Source: Auanema rhodensis
Taxonomy: Eukaryota; Nematoda; Chromadorea; Rhabditida; Rhabditidae
Length of the DNA stretch: 64,000 nt
NCBI GenBank assembly: GCA_964057225.1
Contig: OZ059896.1
Span: 7,564,001-7,628,000, forward strand
Direction: 5' to 3'
In this document: in pieces, positions 14,053 through 26,300 of the stretch
Layout: the number at the start of each line of letters is the position of its first letter
Position numbering within the stretch: the stretch's first letter is position 1
Notes under the pieces: generated by a model
The model's database searches: none
Seen by the model: only the letters and a program-made list of their open reading frames with translations
Told to the model about the DNA's origin: nothing
Made by a program: the position numbers and the translations under genes

Positions 14053-17000
14053 ATGTTCCGATTGTGGCCAAAAAGACGCCGCACGGGCGAGGAAGAGTTT
14101 GTTGAGCCTGAACCACCAAGTAATAATAAATCGAAAACCCGAGGGCGTCCTGCTTCCTCTATATCCTTAATTGAGGAATTATGGTAAGTTTTTTGTAATA
14201 TCTATAATATATTTTGTCTTGTGCTCATTTATATATTTATGTGTTTTAGTATTTCGCGTGATTCCTTGCTAGCTGGCGACAGCATGCGCATGGTAATATT
14301 AGAATGTGAACCCAAAAGAGCTATATTTGATTCTTCTACTATTATTCCTATTGGAGATCGTTCCAGAGAAGGTCTGAAAATTTCATCGTGCAAAAAATTT
14401 GAGGTATGAATTTTATTCGTTATTTTATTATTATTTTGTTGTCAGCTTCTCCGAAAGCAGAAAGATCTTAATATGCTAGGACAGTTAATCTGGGGAGCAG
14501 TTCCAACCCCTCAGGGAGCTGATGCTCTCAAATTTCATCAACTGTAAGTTGATAGTTCACTTATATTATTAAAGTTTTACTGTTAAATATTTTAGTGACG
14601 ATGATAAGTTACTTTTAAGTAGAGTTTTTGGCCTCCCAAAAATAGCTAGCAAGTGAGTTACTTTAATTAAAATTGTTTTTTAAATGTATATATTGTAGGG
14701 ATAATCTTGGTATGAACGATTCTGTTGTGTCTTCTGATAATGAAGTGCAATACGTCAGTACTGTGCGGTCTTTGGATGGTGGACTACGAAGTTCATTATG
14801 TTCTACAGCACCTCCCGAACAATTTCAAAGAGTAAGAAGACATGTGTTACTATTCATATTTATTTAATATTCTTGAAGGTGCGCAATGCAAGTCTTCAAT
14901 TAGATAATGATGATCTAGAAGACATCCGACCGTTTTCACCTCCACATCGTTTATCACGCAATAGACGAATAATTATGTCTCAGAAGGCATCACTCTGTGA
15001 CTCGGGTAGCTTTTCGTGTTTATCAAAGCTCACATGAGTTTGTTCTTCTAGGCCAGTCAATCAATTCTAATAAGACTAGATCTCGATTGAGTTCATGTGG
15101 ATCACAACCGGAGGATGAAATTGTTCGTCAAGTTGCTATCGGTATTATTTTTGGTAACTCTCAGCGACATTTTCTTTTTCAAGTTAGTTACCTAATTAGT
15201 AATCTTTAATCATTTCTTTTTAATTTTAAGCATATTCCCATCGTTGAAACAGAAATGTCCAAGTTAGAGGCTAGAGTAATAAATGCAGCGATGCATACAC
15301 CTTCTTTTCTGTATAATGTACATAAGGTATTTAGTTTTGATTTTATTAACATAATATTAATTATTCAGGCTTGGGAAGAATTTTGCAACTGTATATGCTT
15401 TTTGTATAATTCTCCTCGACTGCGAAATCCTGTTTGGTTGAGCTTAGCCGAGAAGGACTTGAATGATTCTCTTGTCGCCTCTAAATTCTGTTCCCAATTA
15501 GCGAACTTAGTTCAGAAATTGGATACAAAACAGACTAAATTGTGGGTTCTAGCTGGTGTTAAAAGTTGAATCTCTATTTTTTTAGCTTCCTTTCAAACGT
15601 AATATCTTCCGTTCTCATGCATCACATGTCTTGGGTTGCTAGTGTTGCTTCTCCGCAAACTGCACCGTCAACACCTATTCATAGTAGAAATTTTTTAATA
15701 GGAACGGCAGAAAACCCCGAAGCTTCTTATTTTCCTTATAACCCTCATATGGCTCAGTATTTGGAGATTAGTGGAAGTGTTGGACATTCCAGTAGAAGCA
15801 CAAAAGTAAGTAGCAAGTTTTAGTGTTCAGAAAGTAATTAATTTGTCCTTGTAGACTGTTGTTTGTGGTGGAGACTGGGATCAACTCGCAGAGATTTTAC
15901 AAGTTCTTTCATATTTTATCCGCTGCTCTACTGTTCAACAAAGAGGTTAGTTTTTGTTTTTTCTTTATTATTTTGATTATGTAATCAATGTTGAGGGATT
16001 TAAGTGCTTAAGGCTTATTAAGTGTTTCGTTATTTGTTGAATTTTCCTCTAACAAGTGCAGGAAAGTTGCTTTTCCACTATTTACTGTTTGCTGTACACT
16101 TTTTAATTCGTTGCGTACTCACGTCAACTCTGCTTACCGGAAGTTCAACGAGAAAATATACTGAAAAGTCATATGAATTTCCTTATTCCAAACACCTAAC
16201 TGTTAGCATAGAATTTTAATCACGTGAGAACATAGGAATGTAGTAAATTGTTATGGTGATAGTCTCAAAGCACCTCTTTTTTTCTGTCCAGTTCTTTCAA
16301 ACGATCGAATGTTCTGTTTAACATCACAAAAAGATAAATTGAAGGGATACCACATGAAAATTGATAAAAAAAGGACCGTGGAGAGAAAATGAATGCCCAC
16401 CGGAAATAATCTATTTTGTTTGATTATGAACTTACATGGTGTTGGTATTGGCCCATAGTTGTAAAATTGAGATAGGTGGGCGGATATGTTTGCTTTCGGA
16501 AGTGAGGACAGCTGTAATATCGCCGATAATAGCTATTTTGTTGTTTTGAAAATAAAATGACGTGATGAAACTTTTAAAAAAAATTATTCATTCTTTTCAG
16601 AAACAACATTCAAAGAATCTGTACCACTTCCCATTTCACAGTCGTTTTCACCTGAAGCGTCATCTCCGGATCTTGTCGGATCCCCTCCTATCGGAAGTTT
16701 GAGAGAACTAGCTTTCAGTCCGGACAAACGTATGTTTACAGATTTATTTTATTGAATTATGAAAGTTTTTTCATTACACTAAAGAAGCAATCGAGAAAAA
16801 ATATATAGAAAACGTTGTTTGTGTTCGTCACAAATTGCGGGTTTTCTTCTATTAGTTAAATGCTATAGAAATTTTAGTTACGGAGACGGATGCAGCATCT
16901 TCATGTTCTCTGGATTCTCTACCTGCTGATTGTATCAGCTGTCCAGTCCTTTCAACTTTAGATAATTTGGGTCGATCACTTTTAGCTGGACCATCAGTTC

Positions 17001-17696
17001 AGTATTCACCGCATTTTGTGTTATCTGGCTTGGTGAAGGAAGGAAAGAATTATGACGATGCGTTTTCAAAGTAAGATAGTAGTTTCATTACTAAAATATT
17101 GGGTTTCTAAAATAGCTCATTAATGAATCATGTTTAGAATGCTGGACGAAGTTCGGCTTGAAGAATCTGCTGTTCATAGAGCAGCCGCAGCTTCACTTTC
17201 CTCTTCCCAAAGCTCTTCATCTGTTTCTGATCCTCAACTTCCTGAATCGGTCATAATTTTGGCTGATTTAAGCGATTGGTCTGTAAAAGTAAGTCATGCA
17301 TACTGTTTTCTTTATATAGTTGCTTTTTCAGATTCTTTCTACTGACGGAATGGCTGAAGTAGTTTCACCGTCAGAGACGGTTGTTTCTATGTTAGAGCAG
17401 TTCGCAACCCTGCAATCTGGAGGATGTGCTCCTAAGTTTTTAATAACATTTGTCGAAGACATTTTATTCGAAATTTTGGGGAAAAGTCTGAGCTTAGTAG
17501 AAATGGTTTGATGATCGCTTTTATACCGTGTTTAATACTTTTTTGTTTATAGGTATCTGGGGGACCTCAAGATTCTCCTTCTATGCTCAGTCCTGAACGG
17601 GTACGTTCAGTAATTGGATGCGATCACTCCGACCTGCGTTTAATAGTAAACGTTGCTTCAGTATATTATCCTCCAGTTTTGCATTCTGTTTTATGA
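14053..17696 (+). CDS. FNIP, folliculin-interacting protein (16 exons)
   Basis: FNIP binds folliculin (FLCN) as a lysosomal Rag GTPase-activating complex that controls mTORC1 and TFEB-type factors, and also AMPK output. Exons: 14053-14183, 14250-14403, 14446-14543, 14596-14652, 14699-14831, 14879-15005, 15052-15182, 15231-15326, 15369-15541, 15586-15805, 15855-15945, 16601-16729, 16878-17070, 17138-17288, 17332-17505, 17553-17696; 733 aa, frame kept throughout. Family blocks are MRMVILECEPKRAIFDSS, NMLGQLIWGAVPTPQGA, VAIGIIFGN, MHHMSWVASV, FPYNPHMAQYLEISGSVG, YFIRCSTVQQR (all DENN-like longin/DENN region), and at the C-terminus NLGRSLLAGPS, VIILADLSDWSVK and SVIGCDHSDLRLIVNVAS. An upstream splice pair (TTGGTAAGTT near 13988; TTTTAAAG at 14030-14037) suggests a 5' UTR intron or outron. 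It is shorter than human FNIP1 (over 1100 aa) because the variable middle region is reduced. Confidence 0.93.
16220..16227. promoter_or_regulatory. TCACGTGA (CLEAR/HLH-30-type E-box) in FNIP intron 11
   Basis: A palindromic TCACGTGA lies inside the unusually long (655 nt) eleventh intron of FNIP. This is the core preferred by TFEB/HLH-30, which the FLCN-FNIP complex restrains. The same 8-mer also occurs elsewhere in the window (near 32851 and 47712), so it may be chance. Confidence 0.3.
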
Positions 17697-19771
17697 CATT
17701 TTGGTACCAATGTCTTCTCACATTTTCCATTGTACTAGTTCAAATTGGGTTTGATCTATTACGGGTTTAGAGTCTACTATGCTCTATCATCGTATTGCCT
17801 TATTCCTTATTAGGTATCAGATTGTACATAGTCTTCAGATTTCTATTCCGCTCTGTCTTTTTGAAACCTGTTCACTCCTTATTAATCTTTCATCAGAGAT
17901 ACTTTATCTTTCGAAAATTTTTATCCAAATATAGGTAATTATTCTTTCGCGTTAACGCAAAGATTTTTTCTTGTAATACCTATGAAAGAGCTGTATTCAG
18001 TATCTAATATTCATGATATGAATGTCAAGCAGCGTCTTATAAATAGTTGGTTCAACAATTGTTATTAACCCTGCACTTTCTTTCATTGTTCTGTATATAT
18101 TGTTCGGTTGGAGTGGCCTTAGATTTGCTCCCAATTGCGAGGTTAACGAAATGAACTGTTTTCTTATTGTTATATCTCGCTCTTGTAAATTTAATTTTTT
18201 TCGTTTGTATGTTCTTTCCCTATTTTCCACTTTCATTATTGTCTTTGTTTTTCTTTCCTCCTCCCCCTTACCTTACTCCTCACCACATCTTTCCTTGTCT
18301 ACCTGTATCACTGTCCTTCACTGTTAGATGTCTGGTGGCCTTTCATTATTTCGTAATATTCTACAGGTTGTACCCCTGAGGCAGCTCTACTTCAATGTTA
18401 TAGTTTTACATGAGATTTAACCCAGTCGCTGTATCATCTGTCTGAAAGTCCACTGATCTTACGAACTATTCGACTCGCCTCCACGTTCTCGTTTGAAATT
18501 TTTACTTTCTTATTTTGGTTTTTGTTCTTTTTTACCCTTTATGACCCAACATATATTGCCTTTCTCTTTGCTCAATTCAGGTGTTCAGCTGCTTTCCCCT
18601 TCCAGTAACAGTAGAAATAGTGGGTGTAGTAGTAGTAGTGTATATGAGTCAACTCTTGATAAGGTAAATCTTTCATTGACAGTAGCTTGGCTGTTTTCTT
18701 TATTGTTGGTGCTGTCATTGAAACAGATTACTTTTAAATGTTTATAACTAATAATTTCTTGTTTTAATTTGCTAACATCACGAGTTGTGAACCTTCTACT
18801 TCTGTACTAGAGCTCGATTCTGTTGAATATTTCCATCCATAGAACACTTTCCTACTTTGTGCATCATCCCTACTGACTTATTAGATGGAGGAAAGAATTA
18901 TTTTGTTTTTGAGAGCTGGCATATTATTATTATTAGTATTAGATGATTATTTGCTACAAGTTAATAAATTGGGATTTATTTGTTGATATGGATATTCGTT
19001 TTTTTCATCGTGATTTCAAATTGTGCTTCTTGATCAGATCATATATCTGAAAAGGATATCTGAGAACTAATTCACGATTGTTTTCAGGAATGAATGTGTA
19101 ACAACATTGAAAATTTGGAAAAAAAAGCTATCATTAAGAAAAGAACAGCTTATGTGTCAAGTTTTATAAGATAAATTGTATGGAAAATTGACAGCTGAAT
19201 AGGTTTTTAGTTTCTATGAACTTAATTTCCTGCTCGATTTTAAAAAAGCTGAGGTGAACAATTGTATTACGGATTTTCATACTATAAACTCAGTTGTAGA
19301 TTACTGAATATAAGAAAATAAAAACAATTAGTACATGTATTATGAGGTAGATTCTATAAAAATCAATGAGATGAAGGTAATTAGTGTGTATAACATCTTA
19401 TTTTATTTAGAATGATCATGAAAGAGAAAAAAAGACTTTTCGGGAGAAATACATAACAAGTATTTCGTTTGTTAATAATCAATATATCAATGTGTGATAT
19501 TAGAATTCGATCTTCTATTGATTTTTGTCAAGTAAATAAAAGAAGCATTGAGGTGATTCTAATCCACTAAGATATTTTCGTGGGTCATATGATCAAGGAT
19601 CAACGAAACTGAATTGAATATGAAATAATGTAAGACAGTTTCTCGATATTGTGAGTCATCGGAATTCATTGTAGAATATATACCATCATTTGGATTTCAA
19701 AATCTCTCTGAAATAGAACTAGTTTTTTGTTTTGTGATGAGTTGACTATGCAAGAAAGATTCAGAGAGGGG

Positions 19772-19815
<44 letters not shown>

Positions 19816-19953
19816 GAGAAGAGGTAAAGTATTGTTGCCTCCATGGTTACGCCTCCCACCTTTACAGTCACCGTCGACTATTTCTGCTGACTGTTTAACC
19901 TCTTCTTCCTTTTCTCCTTCTTTGTATTTGTTTATATTTCTTATTTCGATAAA
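17697..19953. other. FNIP 3' flank and intergenic DNA
   Basis: T-rich on the plus strand, with only short frames lacking splice partners. The downstream part holds the GA microsatellite described separately. Some plus-strand transcription (extended FNIP 3' UTR or a long leader of the next gene) is possible. Confidence 0.45.
19780..19812. repeat. (GA)n microsatellite upstream of the Cys-tail gene
   Basis: About 16 consecutive GA units followed by GTGAGAGAAGAGG, about 140 bp before the start codon of the small Cys-tail protein. GAGA tracts in nematode promoters can bind GAGA-type factors; here the position is seen and function is inferred. Confidence 0.85.
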
Positions 19954-20576
19954 ATGAATAACTACAATAACCAGGTAAATAATAAATTTACTGTTTTAGA
20001 AAATTATATTAATTATTCTAAACTTTATATTAAAATAAGGAAACATTATTGAAAAAAAAAATGCTTTTGAATATATCTATCTGAACATTTTATATTTTAT
20101 TCTTTCTCAGGGACCACCAAATCCTGGTTTTTACAACCAACAGCCAGGCTATTATCCACAAGGTCCGAACTATCCTCAAGGACCTCAAGGATATCCTCAG
20201 GGGTCTTATCAGCCTCAACCTCAAGTCATGTAAGTATTTTAAATTTGTTTTATTGAAATTTTAAAATATGGTATTAAAAACGTTCTCATACAGGCGAATT
20301 AATAGTAACCGGTTTTCTTCCATATTGTTTTTTAAGTTAAAAATCGGGACATAGGTTGGCCAGTACTGTGAATTTAAAAAATTCTAAAACTTAAAAAAGG
20401 AATTATATTTATTATTTGATTCCAACAAAAGAAATTAAACAAATTAAGTGAAAACTAGTAATTATTTCAGATACCAACCACAACCACAGCCACAACAACA
20501 AAACGACCGTTGTTGTCTTTACGTTCTCTTAGGTCTATGCTGTGGATGCTGCATGGGGGAAGTGTGTTGTGATTAG
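19954..20576 (+). CDS. small Q/P/Y-rich protein with cysteine-rich C-terminal tail (CYSTM-like)
   Basis: Three exons, 19954-19974, 20111-20229 and 20471-20576, encode 81 aa. The body is built of degenerate repeats (PNPGFYNQQ, YYPQGPNYPQGPQGYPQG, QPQPQPQQQ) and the last 20 residues are a hydrophobic cysteine cluster, CCLYVLLGLCCGCC followed by MGEVCCD. This layout, a disordered Gly/Pro/Tyr/Gln N-terminus and a Cys-rich membrane tail, is that of the CYSTM (cysteine-rich transmembrane module) family, linked to stress tolerance in several eukaryotes. No biochemical activity is known for it here. The first exon is only seven codons. AATAAA lies 58 nt after the stop. Confidence 0.85.
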
Positions 20577-20633
20577 AAACTATTCATGTCAGTTTTCCTG
20601 ACAATATTCCAGAAGTTTATCTCTTTTTAATCC

Positions 20634-20639
20634 AATAAA
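20634..20639 (+). terminator. polyadenylation signal AATAAA of the Cys-tail gene
   Basis: A canonical AATAAA lies 58 nt downstream of the TAG stop of the small Cys-tail protein, on the sense strand. Confidence 0.65.
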
Positions 20640-21650
20640 CCATTATGATGCTGGTTTAAACTAAAATGAACAACGAGTTTTCAATCTTTGTTATATTGTA
20701 GATACTTGCCCATTTTTGTACTTGAAAAATAAATTTTCGAAATATTCATAGATATACACTCATAAACCTTATTTTTTTATTAAATAAATATTATCATTAT
20801 AATGTCTCGTGTCAATGCCTGTATGGTCTTTTTATATTTTCAAGAGGTGTGATCATTATATTGAAAAAGAGGTTGACGTGATGACTTTCGCATTCTTAGA
20901 AAAACTAGAAGTTTCGAAACTCTGTGACTCATGATTTCTTTGCTATTAATAGCCTCCGAAAAGCTTTTAAATTTATTTTTGTTTTTATTAAAATTTATAA
21001 TGATTAATTGATTACACTATTTCAAGTAGAGAGAAAAAGAAGTATGCATAGTATACGTTTATACTTTTTTTTCTCTTAAAATGACTCATAATTAGGTTGA
21101 AGAGATTGAAATATGACCTGTCTTTTCCAAACTTTCTCCGTATTATGATATATTTATAAATATATTGTCCGGGTTAAGTTCAGGCAAAAGAACCAAAGAT
21201 TGAAAAGCTTGAATAGGTTCGTAGAATATGAAGTCAAATATAAGTGAAATCTCTATGAATCATGAGGAGTAAAGATAGATTTCAAATTTATCCTTCAATC
21301 GCATTTACAAAGCATTTAATAACTAGAATGCTTCACAATAAGAGATCCAGGAAATTTAGCAATGGTTAATAGTGTTCAAACCAGATGTACAAATGGAGCT
21401 TATGGCATTTACAACAAGTAGTGGGAAGAAATTCGTTTTTTCACAATCTTCTTTTCATATAAAAAAATTTAATTCTCAAACGATTGATGATAAAAAGAAC
21501 ATCGTTTTGTAAAACATTAAATATTTATAAAGCAGAATATGCGAATATATGATGATTTCAGATTAACCGTTCAAATAAAGTGATAGGAATAATACAAAAA
21601 ATGTTAAACAATAAATAAAGTTCATAATTGTTCCAGCAATATCAACTTAT
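20640..21650. other. intergenic, between converging genes
   Basis: AT-rich sequence separating the convergent Cys-tail gene (+) and SLC35B4-like gene (-). No coding frame with support was seen. Confidence 0.5.
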
Positions 21651-22904
21651 CTAAAATGCAATTGCATACATGACTGTTCCAATAAACACTACTATTCCAC
21701 CTACTAGATGAAGAACGTTAAATGGATTAGCAAAAATTACAAAAGAAATAACTAAGGATATAAATTTTCTCAAAGATATGATCATATTTACATTCAGTGA
21801 TGAAGTTAAAGCCGTCAGCCGATATACATTATTAACACAAATCCAGCTAAAAAAAAAGTTTTTTTTACCTGGAAAATAAAAAATGACATACTTGAGAAGT
21901 GAAGAAGACAATATGATTATCCAAGCAGATGGTACAGCAACTTCAATGTCAAAAAACATGAAGTTTCGTGAAGAATTTACAGATGCTATCACATCGCCTA
22001 ATTCTTCTCCGAATACAGCAAACATAGGAATGGACAAAGCATGCTTAAAGTTATATATTTTAAAAAGGAGCAAAAGAACCTGTCTTACAACATAAAACAT
22101 AACTTCTTTATGATGAGGACCGTATTGAGTATAAAGATGTTCTTGGCAGATACCCAAATATGAGCTCAGTAATACAGATGTACATAGGAGCGATATACCT
22201 AGAGAACGGGTATATAATTTTCGCAGATAACTATGAGACACCTATAACGAAGGGTGGAACAGGTAAATCATGAAGCCAGGCGATTTCAGATGGATTGGAA
22301 TGACCTTTCGGATCATAACTTGCGAGAGTGAAAATGGCAACTCCAGCTGTCACAAAGAGAATAGAGAGTACCTAAAACTCAAAACTTGAAAACAGTTTTT
22401 AAATGTGATAGACTTGTTTCAAATTAAAATACTGTCCAAGTAAAACTGCTCGAAGAAGCATATGAAATAGCAAACTGCTCTATAATAATGATTAAAGATA
22501 AATATCTAAAACTAAGTTTTTAACTTACAGATTTGAAAATGATAAAGAGTGGGAAATAAACATCAAATTTCAAAGAATAGTTACTACATGCGTTAACAAT
22601 GAAATATATAATAATGATTTTGATGTATGCACTGTAATATTGATACAATGAGAAATAATTTTGTTCAAAACAAACCTGATTGGAATTTTTCTAGGTACTG
22701 ATAAAAATTTTGTTTCGAAAATTAATCCTTCAACTGATATGAATATAAAGTTTACAAGTGTAAGTAGATGTAAACAGTTTGGTAATTGCCTTAGAAAATA
22801 AAATGTATTATTTAAAAGATTATAACAAACTTTTGCATATGCTCAATTGCAGCTTGACACCCTATACATCCTCCTAAGGTGGCCAAGATAGCTTCAGAGG
22901 CCAT
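21651..22904 (-). CDS. SLC35B4-like nucleotide-sugar transporter (UAA family)
   Basis: Multi-pass Golgi/ER carrier of the SLC35B branch; human SLC35B4 moves UDP-xylose and UDP-GlcNAc. Eight exons: 22904-22831, 22789-22676, 22631-22529, 22479-22414, 22371-22242, 22198-22089, 22043-21892, 21846-21651; 314 aa, close to the human length. Aligning blocks are ISVEGLIFETKFLSVPRKIP, FHMLLRAVLLGQYF, YLGICQEHLYTQYG, HKEVMFYVHALSIPMF and VYRLTALTSSLNVNMIISLR followed by KFISLVIS. The family's conserved GG at the N-terminus is kept (ATLGGCIGC). The acceptor TGTTTAAG directly abuts the ATG. Substrate cannot be decided from sequence. Confidence 0.9.
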
Positions 22905-23372
22905 CTTAAACACTTTATAAAAGACATAAAAATTGCTTCTGCTCAGATAGAAATGATTGCAAATACTATTGAATTGTAAAAATATTAATAAAAATTTTAA
23001 TTGAAATAAAATATTTAATAGATATTTTCTAAAAAGTAATCACAGTTTACAAAAGAACAACAGGGTGCACAGTAAACTAGAAATATACCGGTATAAAAAC
23101 TCTTGGTTAAGTAAAGCTTGTTAATTAGAAATATTAGGAAATGACAGAAAATTTGGTTCGTTGGATCTATCACAGAACACAGATAGTAGAAATGAAACAA
23201 ACTATTAAAGATCATTGCAAGGAAACTTGAGTACAAATGGCCAAAAAAAGATATGACGAAAATGACGGGAAAATAAACAGTGATATAAAACAGTTGGTAT
23301 AGCAAGTCACAAGAAAAAAATATGTATAAATATAAAACAGAAAACCCTCCCAAAAAAAAGTCTAGAATCATC

Positions 23373-26300
23373 CTAAGGGGGAAGAACTGATGAAGCAGCT
23401 TCCGGAGTGGAAGATTCTGAAGGTAAAGGCTCGTTTTCAGATATAAGTGTAGTCTCGTTCAGAGAAGAACAAGATAAGTTATCCGAATCGACCGATTCTT
23501 TGAGCAAAGGGTTTCGTACTGTCTAAAGCAAAAATATATATATAAATGTAAACAAACGCATTTTTACCACTTTTGTGGAATCCTCAAATACATTCAATAC
23601 AACATTATCATCAGAAATTTCGGGTGTTCTACGTCCTTGATGTGCACAATCCTGAAAATTTCAATTTGAATATTAGTAGAGGAATATGATATACCTGCAA
23701 TGCTGAACAGTAGTGAAGCATCAAAACCGCTAAAGCTTGTAACCGTTCATCGAGACCTTCAAAGGCTCCGGAGTTAGACTGTAAAGAAATATTTGATCAT
23801 TATAAGACAAACTCTTCGAATGAACCTCTTCCTTCATTGCAGCTAATCTTCCATTTTTGGTTTCTCTTATAGCTGACTGTATAATATCGATCTATAAATT
23901 ATAAGAATATTAATAAACATAAAATAACTAATCATACTTGTTGATTAACTTTATGTTGTCTTTCTACTCCAGAATATTCATTGAAAATTTGTTTTCCTAA
24001 TTCCTTAGCATTTGTTATTATTTCTTCATTATAAGCATTTCCAGGTTGGAAATATAAACTATTTATAAAGGGAGAACCATCTAGCAATGCAAGTACATCT
24101 GATACGCAATCCTATAATCGAAATCATTAGCTTTCAAAAACTGATTACTATCACTAACCTGAATACTTGTAACTGGGCTAGCCTGATCTACTTCCGACTC
24201 GGTAGTTGTACTATCGACTGTACTTTGAGAATTTCTCGATAATGTTTCAACTTCTGAATCTTCTTTCTTGCGGCCACGTCGCCAGTAGGAGAACTTCTCA
24301 GACACCTTGCTTTTTAATCTTGCTCTTCTTGAAATTGAATCAGAAGTTTCACCAACAAGAACAGGAGATTGGGTTTGTTGAGGTGTGGATGGAATCAAAG
24401 TAACTGGAGGCTCAACCTCCACTTTTTCGTTCTGGAGGTCAGAGTCAATCTTAAAAATAGTTTTTATACAGTTAAAACAAAGAAAACGTACATCATCAAA
24501 ACCATTATCATTATCAACTATAGAGCTTTTGGTACATACTATACCGGAGTTAGCCTTTTCAGCACATTTAATATGACATATTACAAAACATCTTTGGCAA
24601 CAGCTTGCTGATTTTAACCAAATTTTTCCTCGACACATAGCGCAGGTATTACCTATTAAATAAAGATATAGTTACTGATAAAACGATGATCCTACCGGCA
24701 TTTTTAACAGTCCATGGCCTCCAATTGTGTTGGGAGGGTGGTCCCATTAGAGGTGGCGATACAGATCTCACATTATCTTCAAGTTCAGTCTCAACGTTAT
24801 CCGAATTGCTTAAATATGTCGATAGAATACCAATTAAGGCTTGATAATACCCTTGATCGCCAGCGTTGAGGTTTGCTTCAGAAGGTAAACCATTTGGAAA
24901 ATAGCGGAAACCAAGAGTTACATCTCCGTAGCAAAGTCGCGGATCGAAACCAGCATGACGAGCGAATTCAGAATTATTTGAACTAAATGTTACACATAAC
25001 AATTCAAATACGAATAAAATAATACCCATTCAATTCTGCAATGGAACTGATTCCAGTTGGAGGCTTCAGAAAGAAAACTTCACGATGGCAATTTGAAAGA
25101 GTTAGTCGGCAGTCATCAATTAATTGTGGAATATACAACGATGTCTTAAAAATATAATTTCATCAACATAAAACAAATTATTAACTTACGTAACCTAAAA
25201 GAACTGGTTTTTTAGGTTCATTAAATTCAATACCATCAGATGGAGATATTATTTGCTTGGCATGAATAGTTACATTTAAATATTTACAACCTCCAGACCT
25301 AGAAGCCACTGTTCCATCTAGGTCAAAATGAAGGGACTGACCCCAGAGAACATCCTGTAGCATATAATAGAGGTTAAAGTTCGACGAAAAGAGCTACCTG
25401 TTCAAAATGAACGGATTTTGTTGTTCTGGAATGAATCGAACCAACGGAGTTCGTAGGTGAATCATCAAAACCATTCTTAGAAGTATTTCCACTCCGAGGA
25501 GAGCTTCTAGAACTATAAAAGAGAACATACTTTCAATAGAAATTCAAAACAAACTTCTTTTTAGTTTTCTTTCTATCTTTCTTATCCATTATATTGATCT
25601 CTGTTGGGCTTCGTTTACCTGAACTAGGCGCGGGTGATCGTGAATGCGACTAAATTGAAATGTAATAAAAGATAAAAAACAAATATATAAATATACCTCT
25701 CTTTCTGGCTCCAAAAGATCACATTCGTTAACTTCGGAGCCTATTTCAACAGGGTCACCGGCAATAAACTGTCTTTTCTTTTGAGGAATAAAATCAAGGA
25801 CCTTTCTTTTCCCCGCTTGCAACGTAGCCTATATAAATTCAACACCGTTATAACTTCATAACAAATTTGTAAAAAATACATGAATTCTTTGTCTTCTTGT
25901 AGATGCGGGACGATTACGAGAAAGCCGAGAATCGTCTTCATCTCCATCACAATCCGTATTTTCAGTTCTACCAGAAACAGTGGACAATAAAGATACTGTA
26001 CTGCCGGCCTTAAGCATTTAATAAACCAATATTATTGAAAATAATTTCGAACCGTTGGTAACCCAGGAGGTGCATCTTTAAGTGTCATATCTTGTTCACC
26101 AACAGCAACCGGAGCTAATGTATCGTCAATCGGAGCACGTGCAACTGCATGCACAATTTGCTTTTCTTCAATACATTTTGGTTGAAACTATTTTGAAACG
26201 TGTAATTGTACCTATTATGGATTCTACATTCATATTACTTTCTTGAGTCAACCCAGCTGTGCTCACATCGCTAATAGATTTAGCATCCAGTTGGCTTTCT

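Noticed and set aside
21883-22095. Plus-strand frame across SLC35B4-like exons
   Set aside because: Antisense shadow of a well-supported membrane protein exon.
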